Positions 21,393-29,790 of a stretch of 32,077 bases of DNA are shown piece after piece. Positions within the stretch are counted from its first letter, which is position 1; each line of letters starts with the position of its first letter. The translations under genes were made by a program, and so were the position numbers. The stretch is from Pseudomonadota bacterium (GTDB lineage: Bacteria > Pseudomonadota > Alphaproteobacteria > Rhodospirillales > Magnetospirillaceae): NCBI GenBank assembly GCA_021847015.1, contig JAJZVW010000033.1:1-32077 (forward strand). Direction: 5' to 3'. The notes beneath the pieces were generated by a model, which was not told where the DNA came from, did not search any database, and saw only the letters and a program-made list of their open reading frames with translations.

Positions 21393-21587
21393 TCAGGCCG
21401 GCACGCAGGTATCGCTCACCGGGCAGACCGCCGCGCATTGGGGTGTATCGAAATGCCCGTCGCACTCGGTGCATTTGCCGGGGTCGATCACGTAGGTGTC
21501 GCCCTTCATCGCGATGGCGGCATTGGGACATTCGAATTCGCAGGCGCCGCAAACCGTGCATTGTGCGGTGACGATCATGTAGGCCAT
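21393..21587 (-). CDS. fdxN: FdxN, 2[4Fe-4S] ferredoxin
   Basis: This is a 64-residue bacterial-type ferredoxin. It has C10-x2-C13-x2-C16-x3-C20 and C39-x2-C42-x8-C51-x3-C55, the second loop enlarged by the insertion GHFDTPQ, typical of FdxN. A final C61 is extra. It likely donates electrons to the radical-SAM enzyme NifB and/or to NifH. It lies 34 bases after nifB and 40 before the LRV gene. Confidence 0.95.
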   Translation of the reverse strand: MAYMIVTAQCTVCGACEFECPNAAIAMKGDTYVIDPGKCTECDGHFDTPQCAAVCPVSDTCVPA

Positions 21588-21621
21588 GGCGGTTTTCCTT
21601 AGGTTGACGTGCCGATGGTGT

Positions 21622-23103
21622 TCACGCAGTCAGGGATTCGATGGCGGTGCCGAAGGTGGCCTCGTACCAGGCGGCGATCCCCGCCTCGATCCAGTCGTGC
21701 GCATAGTCGTCGGTGGCGGCGATGCCGGCCGCCGACAGGCTGTCCTTGGGGCAGTCGCCGATCTTGGCGCACAGCACCACCCGGACGCCTTCAAGGGCCT
21801 CGATGACGCCGTCCAGCGTCGCATCCTCGCCCCAGCCGCCTTGGCAGTACTGGTCGACCTTGCGATGGCCGATGAAGGTCACGCCGTCGCGCGAGGCTTC
21901 GTAGACCTGGAATTCCTTCGCATGGCCGAAATGCTGGTTGATGCGGCCGCCGCCCTTGGTGGCGATTGCGACCAGGACGCTTTCGGCCGCATCCACGGCG
22001 GCCAGCCGGCGGCTCGCGTCCTGGCGATTGGCGAGATGCTCGCCGCGCTCCTCGGCGACGATGCTCCGATAGGTCTGGCGCTTCTCGGGATCGTAGGCGA
22101 CCACCTCGGGCACATGGTCCATGGTGAATTCCTGGCCCCGGTCCTCGCCCAGCAGCCCGACCGCGTCGGCGCGGCATTGGCGGCAATGGCGCATCAGCTT
22201 GGTGCCGTCCGACAGCTTGTCCTGAAGCGCCTTCAGTTCCATGGCGCGGGGGCCGCGCTGGCCGGTCAGGCCGAAATGGGTGCCATGGGCCGGATCGGAG
22301 ATCAGCGGCATGATGTTGTGAAGGAACGCCCCCTTGCTCTTGACCACGCGGTTGACCTCGATCAGGTGCTCGTCGTTAATGCCGGGGATCATCACGGAAT
22401 TGACCTTCACCAGGATGTTCCGCGCCGTCAGCATCTCGAGGCCTTCCATCTGCCGCTCGTGCAGGATCTTGGCGGCGTCGAGGCCGGTCCAGCGGCGGTT
22501 GCGGAAGAAGATCCAGGGATAGATCCCGGTGCCGACCTCGGGATCGACCATGTTGATGGTGACGGTGACGTGGTCGATGTTCATGTCGGCGATCTCGGCG
22601 ACATGGTCCGGCAGGGCCAGGCCATTGGTCGACAGGCACAGCTTGATGTCGGGGATCGCGCGCGCCACCAGGTCGAAGGTCTCCCTGGTCTTGCGCCAGT
22701 CGTAACAGGCGTCGCCGGGACCGGCGATGCCGAGCACCGACAGTTGCGGCACCTCGTTGGCGACGGCGGTGACCTTGCGCAGGGCCTGCTCGGGAGTGAG
22801 CTTTTCGGAAACCACCCCGGGGCGGGATTCGTTGGCGCAATCATACTTGCGGTTGCAGTAATTGCACTGGATGTTGCACGCGGGCGCCACCGCAACATGC
22901 ATGCGGGCGAAGTAGTGATGGGCCTCCTCGGAGTAGCAGGGATGGTCCTTCACCTTGTTCCACACTTCGGGGGGCAGATCGGCGGGCCCCTCGGAGGAAC
23001 CGCAGCTCGACGACGAACACCCGCCCGAGCTTTGCAGCGCCGTCCGCATCTCTTCGGTCGAAGCCGCGGTCTTCAAGCTGCCAAGTGCGATGAGTTGGAC
23101 CAT
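21622..23103 (-). CDS. nifB: NifB, radical-SAM FeMo-co synthase
   Basis: NifB makes NifB-co, the 8Fe-9S-C core of FeMo-co. The 493-residue protein has the radical SAM motif C76-x3-C80-x2-C83 (ACNIQCNYC), the GPGD SAM-contact motif in [11 protein letters not shown], and accessory cluster cysteines including the C-x2-C in [14 protein letters not shown] fused C-terminal NifX-like domain begins at about 385 and contains [19 protein letters not shown] Ser/Cys-rich N-terminal patch ([11 protein letters not shown]) precedes the core. The ATG at 23103 begins the conserved MVQLIALG; the open extension to 23187 is leader DNA. Confidence 0.98.
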   Translation of the reverse strand: MVQLIALGSLKTAASTEEMRTALQSSGGCSSSSCGSSEGPADLPPEVWNKVKDHPCYSEEAHHYFARMHVAVAPACNIQCNYCNRKYDCANESRPGVVSEKLTPEQALRKVTAVANEVPQLSVLGIAGPGDACYDWRKTRETFDLVARAIPDIKLCLSTNGLALPDHVAEIADMNIDHVTVTINMVDPEVGTGIYPWIFFRNRRWTGLDAAKILHERQMEGLEMLTARNILVKVNSVMIPGINDEHLIEVNRVVKSKGAFLHNIMPLISDPAHGTHFGLTGQRGPRAMELKALQDKLSDGTKLMRHCRQCRADAVGLLGEDRGQEFTMDHVPEVVAYDPEKRQTYRSIVAEERGEHLANRQDASRRLAAVDAAESVLVAIATKGGGRINQHFGHAKEFQVYEASRDGVTFIGHRKVDQYCQGGWGEDATLDGVIEALEGVRVVLCAKIGDCPKDSLSAAGIAATDDYAHDWIEAGIAAWYEATFGTAIESLTA

Positions 23104-23142
23104 GTGCCTTGCTCCGCCAGGGGAAACCCGTGCTGAACAGGG

Positions 23143-23158
23143 AGCAAGGCCCATGCCA
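23143..23158 (-). promoter_or_regulatory. Sigma-54 promoter of the nifB operon
   Basis: The minus strand reads TGGCATGGGCCTTGCT, a complete match to TGGCAYG-N4-TTGCW. The start should lie near 23132, about 29 bases before the nifB ATG. Confidence 0.9.
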
Positions 23159-23223
23159 CCTATGGAATACATTGATTTTACTGCCATTTTCGCTCATCCG
23201 GCATCTCGGCGGCGTCGGCGCGG

Positions 23224-23508
23224 ATGCGACATTGTCGGCTTTGTCGCCGATACGACAAAGCCGCCGTGCCGGATACCCTGCACACCATCCGGCATTGGTT
23301 CGCCACCATGACAGCGAACAGCGTCAGCAATCCGCGTGTCGGCATGGCGTTGACCGGGCACAAGTCCCACGCCGCATACATGAACTACATCCATGGCGAC
23401 AAGGAACAGGCCCGCGCGCTGGCCGATCAACTGGCCGCGCTGGCGAACGGCTTGAGCAAGGCGAAACCGAAGGTCGTCGCGTTGCCGAAGCAGAGGGTGA
23501 AGGGATGA
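23224..23508 (+). pseudogene. Tyrosine recombinase (phage-type integrase), C-terminal remnant
   Basis: A plus-strand frame encodes the end of a tyrosine recombinase. TLHTIRHWFATMTANSV has the active-site Arg-His region. MALTGHKSHAAYMNYIHGD follows, with G-H and the expected tyrosine nucleophile, then a Lys/Ala-rich tail. The N-terminal and core-binding domains are missing. Similarity begins around 23266; the first dozen codons overlay the nifB activator site and are probably not native. It is a broken gene left by an integrated element, oriented opposite to nifB. Confidence 0.75.
23237..23262. promoter_or_regulatory. NifA upstream activator sequence of nifB
   Basis: TGT-N10-ACA at 23242-23257 matches the NifA consensus exactly. 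It lies within a perfect inverted repeat, GGCTTTGTCG and CGACAAAGCC separated by CCGATA. Its centre is about 118 bases before the predicted nifB start. The unusually long 10-bp arms suggest a strong site. Confidence 0.88.
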
Positions 23509-23535
23509 TGCGTCAAGCGTCACTTGACATCATCC
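23503..23535. promoter_or_regulatory. Palindromic operator/promoter of higBA
   Basis: GTCAAG-CGTCA-CTTGAC (23512-23528) is a perfect inverted repeat, extended by outer arms GATGAT and ATCATC. A -35-like TTGACA (23524-23529) overlaps its right arm. No convincing -10 is seen 17 bases later. The position, 26 bases before the toxin ATG, fits autoregulation by the antitoxin. Confidence 0.5.
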
Positions 23536-23560
23536 ATCCTCACCCCACATCGTCATCGGC

Positions 23561-23833
23561 ATGATCCGTTCGTTCCGCAGCAAGGCGCTTCGTGCCTATT
23601 TCGAGACGGGAAACCCCAAGGGCCTGAGCGTCCCTAACGCGGAACGGGTGGGCCGCATCCTGGCCGTGCTGGACGATGCTACGCGGCCGGAAGACGCCAA
23701 CGTTCCCGGCTTCCGTTTCCTCAGCCTTGAAGGGGCGGCCCGCTGGTCGATCCGAGTCACAGGCAACTGGCGCATTACCTTTGGTTGGGACTGCGCCAAT
23801 ATCGTGGAAGTCGATTTGGAGGATTATCGTTGA
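23561..23833 (+). CDS. higB: HigB/RelE-type toxin
   Basis: The 90-residue protein matches the HigB branch of RelE-fold mRNA interferases: MIRSFRSKALRAYFETG at the start, then FRFLSLEGAARWSIRVTGNWRITFGW, and ending I-V-E-V-D-L-E-D-Y-R. The family cleaves mRNA on the ribosome. The toxin-first order and the one-base overlap with the following antitoxin gene are typical of higBA. It is one of the few plus-strand genes here and lies in the accessory zone between nifB and tRNA-Leu. Confidence 0.9.
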   Translation: MIRSFRSKALRAYFETGNPKGLSVPNAERVGRILAVLDDATRPEDANVPGFRFLSLEGAARWSIRVTGNWRITFGWDCANIVEVDLEDYR

Positions 23834-24144
23834 TGGACACGCTCACGAACGCCAGGGGCTTGCCCCCGATCCATCCCGGCGCCCTGTTGCGGGAAGACGT
23901 GATCCCGGCCCTTGACCGGCCACTGGGAGATATCGCGCGTCTTCTCGGCATCTCCCGCCAGACGCTGCATTCCATCCTGAACGAGCGGCAGCCCGTCACG
24001 CCGCTGATGGCTCTCAAGCTGGGCAAGCTGTGCGGTAACGGGCCGGACCTGTGGATGCGCCTGCAAGCCCGCTGGGACCTCGACCGGCTGGCACGGGACA
24101 AGGCGGCGGAAATAGCGGCAGTTCCAACGCTGGCGGCGGAGTAG
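23833..24144 (+). CDS. higA: HigA-type antitoxin (XRE/VapI HTH)
   Basis: The 103-residue protein has the HigA pattern: P-P-I-H-P-G-A-L-L-R-E-D-V near the start, a helix-turn-helix DIARLLGISRQTLHSILNERQPVTPLMALKLG (about 35-66), then GPDLWMRLQARWDLDRL. It should bind and neutralise HigB and repress the palindrome at 23503-23535. The ATG overlaps the higB TGA by one base. Confidence 0.92.
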   Translation: MDTLTNARGLPPIHPGALLREDVIPALDRPLGDIARLLGISRQTLHSILNERQPVTPLMALKLGKLCGNGPDLWMRLQARWDLDRLARDKAAEIAAVPTLAAE

Positions 24145-24287
24145 AGGCGATGGCCGGGCACGCGCGGACACCGGATGTTTTCGGCCGGATGCGCCCGCAA
24201 CGTGGCGGGCAGGGATTGGGCTCTCCCCACCGTCCCCACGTAGGCCACGCTCAGTGCGCCGCCAATCACCCGCCTTCACGCCAAAAA

Positions 24288-24308
24288 TAGGGACAGAGTA
24301 GGGACAGA
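24288..24308. repeat. Short direct repeat near the tRNA-Leu 3' end
   Basis: TAGGGACAGA occurs twice with an 11-bp period, about 70 bases from the tRNA 3' end. Direct repeats of this size near a tRNA can be recombinase arm sites, but no duplicated tRNA end was recognised. The surrounding 24145-24374 stretch holds no gene I can support. Confidence 0.35.
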
Positions 24309-24374
24309 AATCGGCGCGTCTCACCCGTCGCCGGATGCGATCTTCGCCGAAATCTCGTAAGTGCTTGAAAAACT

Positions 24375-24460
24375 TGGTGCCCCAGGCCGGACTCGAACCA
24401 GCACGGTGTTGCCACCAACAGATTTTGAGTCTGCCGCGTCTACCATTCCGCCACTGGGGC
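24375..24460 (-). tRNA. tRNA-Leu (anticodon CAA)
   Basis: The minus strand folds as a class II tRNA of 86 bases including an encoded CCA. The acceptor stem GCCCCAG pairs with CTGGGGC. The D arm reads TGGCGGAATGGTAGACGC. The anticodon arm GCAGA-CTCAAAA-TCTGT gives anticodon CAA (codon UUG). A long variable arm precedes the T arm GCTGGTTCGAGTCCGGC. The 3' end faces the integrase remnant and nif cluster. Confidence 0.95.
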
Positions 24461-24522
24461 ACCGCAGGAATGGGAGTGGGATCATAGCCGAGGCTGGTCG
24501 GGGGTCAACGGGAATTGCTGCC

Positions 24523-24681
24523 TCAGGGCGCCAGGGCGCATTTGGCGACGATGGCGGCGGCCAGGATCGCGGAATCGACGAAGACGATATAGGCCATGGT
24601 CGGAAAGGTCGTGGTGCCCGCCAGCGTTTCGGCGCCGACGGAACTGCCGTGCCGGCGCCCGGCGAACAGCCTTTCGATCAT
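24523..24681 (-). pseudogene. NCS2-family (AzgA-like) permease, N-terminal remnant
   Basis: A 52-codon frame starts MIERLFAGRRHG and continues ETLAGTTTFPTMAYIVFVDSAIL. This matches the N-terminus of xanthine/guanine permeases of the AzgA type, which have L-A-G-x-T-T-F-L-T-M-A-Y-I-x-F-V-N-P-x-I-L. It then ends after AAAIVAKCALAP, whereas the family has more than 400 residues. GGGGAGCC precedes the ATG. It is probably a decayed remnant, though expression as a small one-helix membrane protein cannot be excluded. It lies between panC and tRNA-Leu. Confidence 0.55.
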
Positions 24682-24711
24682 GGCTCCCCTTCCCGGCCGC
24701 CTGCCGCGGAT

Positions 24712-25575
24712 CTACGGCTCCACGCCGATATTGTCGATCAGCCGCGCCCCGCCCAGGCGGGCGGCGGCAAGGATGCGCAGCGGCCGGCCCTCCAGTTTTC
24801 CGGCGGCAGATAAGGTCTCGGCATCGCGCGCCTCGACGTAATCCACCGACAGGAAGCCAGCCGCCAGCAGGTCTTCCGCCGCGCGGCGGCAGAGGTCCAA
24901 GGCGGGCTCGCCGCGCCCGAGGCCAGCCGCCACCTCCCTCAGGACCCGGTGCAAAGCGGGCGCGATCCGCCGCTCCTCGGCCGACAGATAGCGATTGCGG
25001 GAGGACAGGGCCAGCCCGTCGGCCTCCCGCACGGTCGGCACGCCGACGACCCCCACCGGGATGTCCAGATCTCGGACTAGGCGGCGGATGACCTGAAGCT
25101 GCTGGTAGTCCTTTTCCCCGAACAGGGCGATATCCGGCAGGCATTGCAGCAACAGTTTGGCCACCACCGTGGCGACCCCGGCGAAATGGCCGGGGCGCAA
25201 GGCGCCGCACAGCCCTTCGGAAACGCCGCCGACGGTGACGGTGGTGGCGAAACCGGGCGGGTACATCTCGGCCACGCCCGGCGCGAACAGAAGGTGGCAG
25301 CCTGCCCCGGCCAGCAGGGCGGCATCGGCTTCCTCCTGGCGGGGATAACGCGAGAAATCCTCGCCGGGACCGAACTGGGCGGGATTAACGAACACCGACG
25401 CCACCACCCGGTCGGCCCGCTCCAACCCGGCGCGCACCAGGGAAAGATGACCGTCGTGGAGCGCCCCCATGGTCGGCACGAAGGCCACGCCAAGCCCCTG
25501 CGCACGCCATTCGCGCACCTGCGTGCGCAAAGCGGCGACGGTGCGGGCGACCGCCACCCCTCCCACGGCGCGCAT
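24712..25575 (-). CDS. panC: PanC, pantothenate synthetase
   Basis: PanC joins pantoate and beta-alanine using ATP, the last step of pantothenate synthesis. The 287-residue protein has the family motifs FVPTMGALHDGHLSLV (about 31-46) with the HxGH signature, VFVNPAQFGPGEDFSRYPR, LFGEKDYQQLQVIRR and GLALSSRNRYLS (KMSKS-like loop). The ATG at 25575 was chosen because it begins the conserved region one base after the panB stop; the frame extends upstream into panB without a better start. Confidence 0.96.
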   Translation of the reverse strand: MRAVGGVAVARTVAALRTQVREWRAQGLGVAFVPTMGALHDGHLSLVRAGLERADRVVASVFVNPAQFGPGEDFSRYPRQEEADAALLAGAGCHLLFAPGVAEMYPPGFATTVTVGGVSEGLCGALRPGHFAGVATVVAKLLLQCLPDIALFGEKDYQQLQVIRRLVRDLDIPVGVVGVPTVREADGLALSSRNRYLSAEERRIAPALHRVLREVAAGLGRGEPALDLCRRAAEDLLAAGFLSVDYVEARDAETLSAAGKLEGRPLRILAAARLGGARLIDNIGVEP

Positions 25576-25576
25576 C

Positions 25577-26422
25577 TCAGCCACGAGGCGCGCCCCGCTT
25601 GCCTTTGACCGCCCCGAAGCAGTGAGCCGCCGTCGGGAAGGCGCGGGCGCGGACGTCGGCCGCATAGGCGCGGACCGCCTCGGACACCGTGGGCGCCAGT
25701 TCGGCGTAGCGTTTGACGAATTTGGGCGTGAAGTCGTTGAACAGCCCCAGCAGGTCGTCGATCACGAGAACCTGCCCGTCGCACGCCGGCGAGGCGCCGA
25801 TGCCGATGGTGGGAATGGCGATCTCCCCGGTCAGGACCCGGGCCAGCGGCTCGACCGTGCCCTCCACCACCACCGCGAACGCCCCGGCATCGGCTATGGC
25901 GCGGGCATCGGCGCGGATGGCGGCGGCCTCGCGCTCGTCGCGGCCATGGGCGCGATAGCCGCCGGCCACATGCACCGCCTGGGGTTTGAGGCCGATATGG
26001 GCCATCACCGGAATGCCGCGGGCGGCCAGAAAGGCGATGGTCTCCGCGATCTCACTCCCGCCCTCCAGCTTGACACCGGCAGCGCCGGTTTCGGCCAGAA
26101 CGCGGGCGGCGCTGCGGAACGCCTGGGCGGGGCTCTCCTGGTAGGTTCCGAACGGCATGTCGACGATCACGCATGCCCGCTCGCTGCCCCGCACCACCGC
26201 CCTTCCGTGGGCGATCATCATGTCCAGCGTCACGCCCAGCGTGGTGTCCATGCCATAAAGCACCATCCCCAGCGAATCCCCCACCAGGAGGACGTCCACA
26301 TGGGGATCGAGGAGGCGGGCCATCGGCGTGGTGTAGGCGGTCAGCGCGGCGATGGGCTCGCCGCCCTTGCGCGCCCGGATGTCGCGGGTAGTGATTCGCT
26401 CGCTGCGAATTTCGGTGCTCAC
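25577..26422 (-). CDS. panB: PanB, ketopantoate hydroxymethyltransferase
   Basis: PanB adds a hydroxymethyl group from methylene-tetrahydrofolate to alpha-ketoisovalerate. Motifs include [30 protein letters not shown] with the metal-binding D-S, MPFGTYQ and [18 protein letters not shown]. The preferred start is a GTG at 26422 with GGAGGG six bases upstream, giving 281 residues. An ATG at 26464 would add 14 unconserved residues and has a weak ribosome site. It forms a panBC pair; I see no convincing promoter in the 86-base spacer before the GTG. Confidence 0.95.
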   Translation of the reverse strand: MSTEIRSERITTRDIRARKGGEPIAALTAYTTPMARLLDPHVDVLLVGDSLGMVLYGMDTTLGVTLDMMIAHGRAVVRGSERACVIVDMPFGTYQESPAQAFRSAARVLAETGAAGVKLEGGSEIAETIAFLAARGIPVMAHIGLKPQAVHVAGGYRAHGRDEREAAAIRADARAIADAGAFAVVVEGTVEPLARVLTGEIAIPTIGIGASPACDGQVLVIDDLLGLFNDFTPKFVKRYAELAPTVSEAVRAYAADVRARAFPTAAHCFGAVKGKRGAPRG

Positions 26423-26508
26423 GGAAATCCCTCCGACACTGCGCCCCTGCCGGTTTTCCAGCACCGGCCATCGGAGTCAAACGCTAAATCCGGCCTTGGT
26501 TCTTCCGG

Positions 26509-27279
26509 TCAATGGCAGTCCGCACCCTCGGCCAGCGCTTCCAGCATGACCACGTCCAACAGCGCCACATGGCCGGTGGCCGGCAGTTCGATCGCGCCGT
26601 CCCGCCTGAGCTGGGTGAAGGTACGGCTGACGGTTTCGATAGTCAGCCCAAGATAATCGGCGATGTCGGCGCGGCTCATCGGCAGGCCCACGGGGCTGGC
26701 CGGCAAACCCCGCTGCTGCGCCCGCTGCGACAGCGTCAGCAGGAAGGTGGCCACCTTCTCCTTGGCGGTCTTGCGCCCCAGCAGGAGCATCTGCTCCTGG
26801 GCCGCGGCAAGATCCCTCACCGCCTTGGCGAAAATCCTGCGCTCCAACTGGGGCAGTTCATCCATCAGCATATCCAGCTTGCGGTAGCCGAAGCGGCAAA
26901 CCTGGGTGGGAATGACGGTTTCGGCGGTGTAGGCATACCCCGAATCGAACGCCAGGCCGAACATGTCGCCGGCAAACAGGAAACCGATGATCTGACGGCG
27001 GCCGTCGCTCATCAGCTTGTAGAGCTTCATCGCCCCGCGCGAGACGGAATATACGTGCTCGGCCGCGTCGCCCTCCCGGAAAATCGTGAACCCCGCCGGC
27101 AATTGGGCGTGGCAGCGGACGGACGCCAGCCTCCGGAAATCGTCGCCGCCGAGATCGGCGCAGAACGCGATCTCGCGGACAACGTCGCATGTTCGGCATG
27201 GCGGTGACTGGATATCGGGAAAATCGCGCTCGGCCGCCTTGGGATCGCCGAAATCGAAAGGAGGCATCGGCACGACCAT
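26509..27279 (-). CDS. FNR/FnrN-type oxygen-responsive regulator
   Basis: This Crp/Fnr-family regulator has 256 residues. Its N-terminal cluster reads C28-x2-C31-x8-C40. C128 (TQVCRF) lies where E. coli FNR has its fourth ligand C122, so an oxygen-labile 4Fe-4S cluster is likely; C56 is extra. The cyclic-nucleotide-like barrel spans about 45-160. The DNA-binding helix MSRADIADYLGLTIETVSRTF contains E-T-V-S-R, which predicts recognition of TTGAT-N4-ATCAA. It lies six bases after ccoS, so it is probably co-transcribed with the cbb3 maturation genes. It may be called fnrN or aadR in relatives. Confidence 0.92.
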   Translation of the reverse strand: MVVPMPPFDFGDPKAAERDFPDIQSPPCRTCDVVREIAFCADLGGDDFRRLASVRCHAQLPAGFTIFREGDAAEHVYSVSRGAMKLYKLMSDGRRQIIGFLFAGDMFGLAFDSGYAYTAETVIPTQVCRFGYRKLDMLMDELPQLERRIFAKAVRDLAAAQEQMLLLGRKTAKEKVATFLLTLSQRAQQRGLPASPVGLPMSRADIADYLGLTIETVSRTFTQLRRDGAIELPATGHVALLDVVMLEALAEGADCH

Positions 27280-27285
27280 GGGTGC

Positions 27286-27465
27286 CTACCGCCCGCCCGG
27301 CCCAGGCGGCTGGCCCGGCCCGGCATCGTCGTCATCGAAAAGAATGCGGTGCGCCGCCCCGTCCAGGTCATCGAACTGGCCCGTCTTCAGCGCCCACAGG
27401 AAGCCCAGCAAGCCCAGCAGCCCGAGGGCAAGGGCGACCGGTATCAGCATGAGCAGGTTGGTCAC
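27286..27465 (-). CDS. ccoS: CcoS, cbb3 oxidase maturation protein
   Basis: This 59-residue membrane protein has one N-terminal transmembrane helix (LLMLIPVALALGLLGLLGFLWALKTGQFDD is the helix plus conserved edge, about 4-33). D-D-L-x-G-x-A-x-R-I-L-F-D-D-D-D then follows, the CcoS hallmark. The start is a GTG directly after the ccoI stop; an ATG at 27450 is possible. CcoS helps insert cofactors into cbb3 oxidase. The tail is Gly/Pro-rich. Confidence 0.93.
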   Translation of the reverse strand: MTNLLMLIPVALALGLLGLLGFLWALKTGQFDDLDGAAHRILFDDDDAGPGQPPGPGGR

Positions 27466-29790
27466 TCACTTTCTCCCGCGAGACAGGCGCAGGGCATTTC
27501 CAATTACTACCAGCGACGACGCCGACATGGCAATCGCCGCGATAAGCGGTGTTACCAGACCAGCCACGGCCAATGGAACAGTGAACAGGTTGTAAGCGAT
27601 CGCCAAACCGAAATTTTGCGTCACCAGCCTGGTCGCGCGGCGTGCCACCGTAAGGGCCTCCGCCACGGGAGCCAGACGGCCCCCTTGGAACACCACGTCC
27701 GCCGCGGTCTGACTGACGTCGACGGCGGTGGACGGGGACATCGAGACATGGGCCGCCGACAGGGCCGGAGCGTCGTTGAGGCCGTCGCCCACCATCAGCA
27801 CCTTGCGTCCGGCACCGCGCAACTCGGCCAACCGGGCAACCTTGTCCGCCGGTGCGCATTCGGCCCGCCACTCGGCCACGCCGGCCGCCGCCGCCACCCG
27901 TTCCACGGTCGGCCGGCGATCGCCGGACAGCAACTCGATGGCGTAGCCCCGCCGCCGCAGCCCCGCCACCACGGCGGCGGCATCGGCGCGCGGTTCGTCG
28001 GTGAACGCGAACCGCACCGGAGCACGGGCGGGAACCGCCAGCCACAATTCGGGCCCCGCGTCGGCGCCGCCATCGGCGATACCGACGTATTGGCGGCTGC
28101 CCAGGCGGATATCGCCGGCGGCCAGCCCGCGGCCCGGCTCCTCCCGCACATCCTCCGCCGAACGCGCGGAAGGACAGGCGGCGGCCAGGGCGCGCGCCAG
28201 CGGGTGCCGGGAGACCAAGGCCAGCGACGCCGCAAGGGCGAGGTCGCCTTCGTTCCAGCCCCCGTCGCGCACCAGCTCCGGCTTGCCGGCCGTCAGCGTG
28301 CCGGTCTTGTCGAAAACGACGGTATCGACCTCGGCGAGGCGCTCCAGCGCGGTGGCGGATTTGATGAGGATACCCTGGCGCAGCAGCCGGCCCGAACCGA
28401 TCACCTGAACGACCGGCACGGCCAACGCCAGGGCGCACGGACAGGTGATGATCAGCACCGACACCGCGTTCAGCAGCGCGTTCTGCCATACCGCGCCGGC
28501 GACTTCCCATCCGATGAAGGTCGCCAAGGCCGCCGTATGGACGACCGGGGCATACCACCGCGCAACCCGGTCGGCCAGCGCCACGTACTTGGCCCGTCCC
28601 TGCTCGGCCGTCTCCATCATGCGGACGATTTCGGCCAGCAGGGTGCGCTCGCCGACGGCAAGGACCGTCAGGCGCAGAGGCGCCGAAAGGTTGATGGTGC
28701 CGGCGAAGACGCGGACGCCGGGCGCCGCCGCGACGGGAACGGACTCGCCCGAGATCAGGCTGGTGTCGATATCGGAAACGCCGGCGGCGACGATCCCGTC
28801 GATGCCGATGCGCTCGCCGGTGGCGACCAGCACGGTCTGGCCGGCGGCGACCCGCTCGGGCGGGACGGTCCGCTGCGTGCCGTCGGCCTCCAGCACCGTC
28901 ACGGAAACCGCCTCCAGGGCCAGCAGGTGCTCGGCCGCGGTGCGGGCGCGTCCCCTGGCCCGGCTGTCGAGATAGCGGCCCACCAGCAGGAAGAACAGCA
29001 GCATGATCGCCGAATCGAAGTAGGCGTGCCGCCCCCAGGTGATGGTCTCGAACAGGCTCATTCCGGCGGTGAGCAGGACGCCCAGCGTGATCGGCACGTC
29101 CATGTTGGTGCGCCCCGCGCGCAAGGCGGTAAGCGCCGAGCCCAGGAACGGGCGGATGCACCAGGCGATGGCCGGCAAGGCGACAAGCGCCGACAGCCAA
29201 TGCATGAAGGCGCGCGTCGCCGGCCCCATGTCGCCGCCGGCCCAAACGGAAATGGAAAACAGCATGACGTTGCCCGCGGCGAAACCGGCCACCGCCATGG
29301 CCCGCAGCAATTCCTTCTCGTGCTTCTCGTTTTCCCGGTTCAGCTTGGCCGGATCGTAAGGCACCAGCCGATAGCCGACGCGCTGCACCGGAGCGAGGAT
29401 GCTGGCGGCGGTGTTTTCACCGGGGACCCAGCGGATCACGAGGCGCCGGGTCGTCATGTTGACCCGCGCCCAGACGACCCCGTTTTGACGATTGAGCAGC
29501 GCCTCGATCAGCCAAATGCACGCGGCGCAATGGATCCCCTCGACCATGAGGTGGATCTCGTCCTCGCCCTTGGCATTGCGAAGCGTGTGCGCCGTGAAAT
29601 CGTAGGCCGCCCCGACGTCGCCGTCCGGCCGCAACGGCCGGGCAGCGGGATCGATGCAGCGGCGACGGTAATACGTGTCGAGGCCGAGGCCGTGGACGAT
29701 GGCATAAGCCCCCTCGCACCCTCGGCAACAGAACTCACCGGATACGCCCTCGGAGATTTCCAAGCCACAGTGGCGGCAGGATTCCGTCAC
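27466..29790 (-). CDS. ccoI: CcoI/FixI, copper-transporting P1B-type ATPase
   Basis: CcoI pumps copper needed for cbb3 oxidase assembly. The 774-residue protein has a cysteine-rich N-terminus (C5, C8, C21, C22, C25) and a metal-binding domain with C88-x2-C91 (GIHCAACIW). The membrane copper motif is C450-P-C452, and the phosphorylated Asp is D494 in DKTGTLT. GDGLNDAPAL near the C-terminus is the hinge motif. About eight transmembrane helices are expected. The start is a GTG that overlaps the ccoH stop as GTGA. Confidence 0.96.
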   Translation of the reverse strand: MTESCRHCGLEISEGVSGEFCCRGCEGAYAIVHGLGLDTYYRRRCIDPAARPLRPDGDVGAAYDFTAHTLRNAKGEDEIHLMVEGIHCAACIWLIEALLNRQNGVVWARVNMTTRRLVIRWVPGENTAASILAPVQRVGYRLVPYDPAKLNRENEKHEKELLRAMAVAGFAAGNVMLFSISVWAGGDMGPATRAFMHWLSALVALPAIAWCIRPFLGSALTALRAGRTNMDVPITLGVLLTAGMSLFETITWGRHAYFDSAIMLLFFLLVGRYLDSRARGRARTAAEHLLALEAVSVTVLEADGTQRTVPPERVAAGQTVLVATGERIGIDGIVAAGVSDIDTSLISGESVPVAAAPGVRVFAGTINLSAPLRLTVLAVGERTLLAEIVRMMETAEQGRAKYVALADRVARWYAPVVHTAALATFIGWEVAGAVWQNALLNAVSVLIITCPCALALAVPVVQVIGSGRLLRQGILIKSATALERLAEVDTVVFDKTGTLTAGKPELVRDGGWNEGDLALAASLALVSRHPLARALAAACPSARSAEDVREEPGRGLAAGDIRLGSRQYVGIADGGADAGPELWLAVPARAPVRFAFTDEPRADAAAVVAGLRRRGYAIELLSGDRRPTVERVAAAAGVAEWRAECAPADKVARLAELRGAGRKVLMVGDGLNDAPALSAAHVSMSPSTAVDVSQTAADVVFQGGRLAPVAEALTVARRATRLVTQNFGLAIAYNLFTVPLAVAGLVTPLIAAIAMSASSLVVIGNALRLSRGRK

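Noticed and set aside
26484-26512. TTGACC and ATTTAG as a panB promoter
   Set aside because: The -10 matches only two of six consensus positions, too weak to report as a feature.
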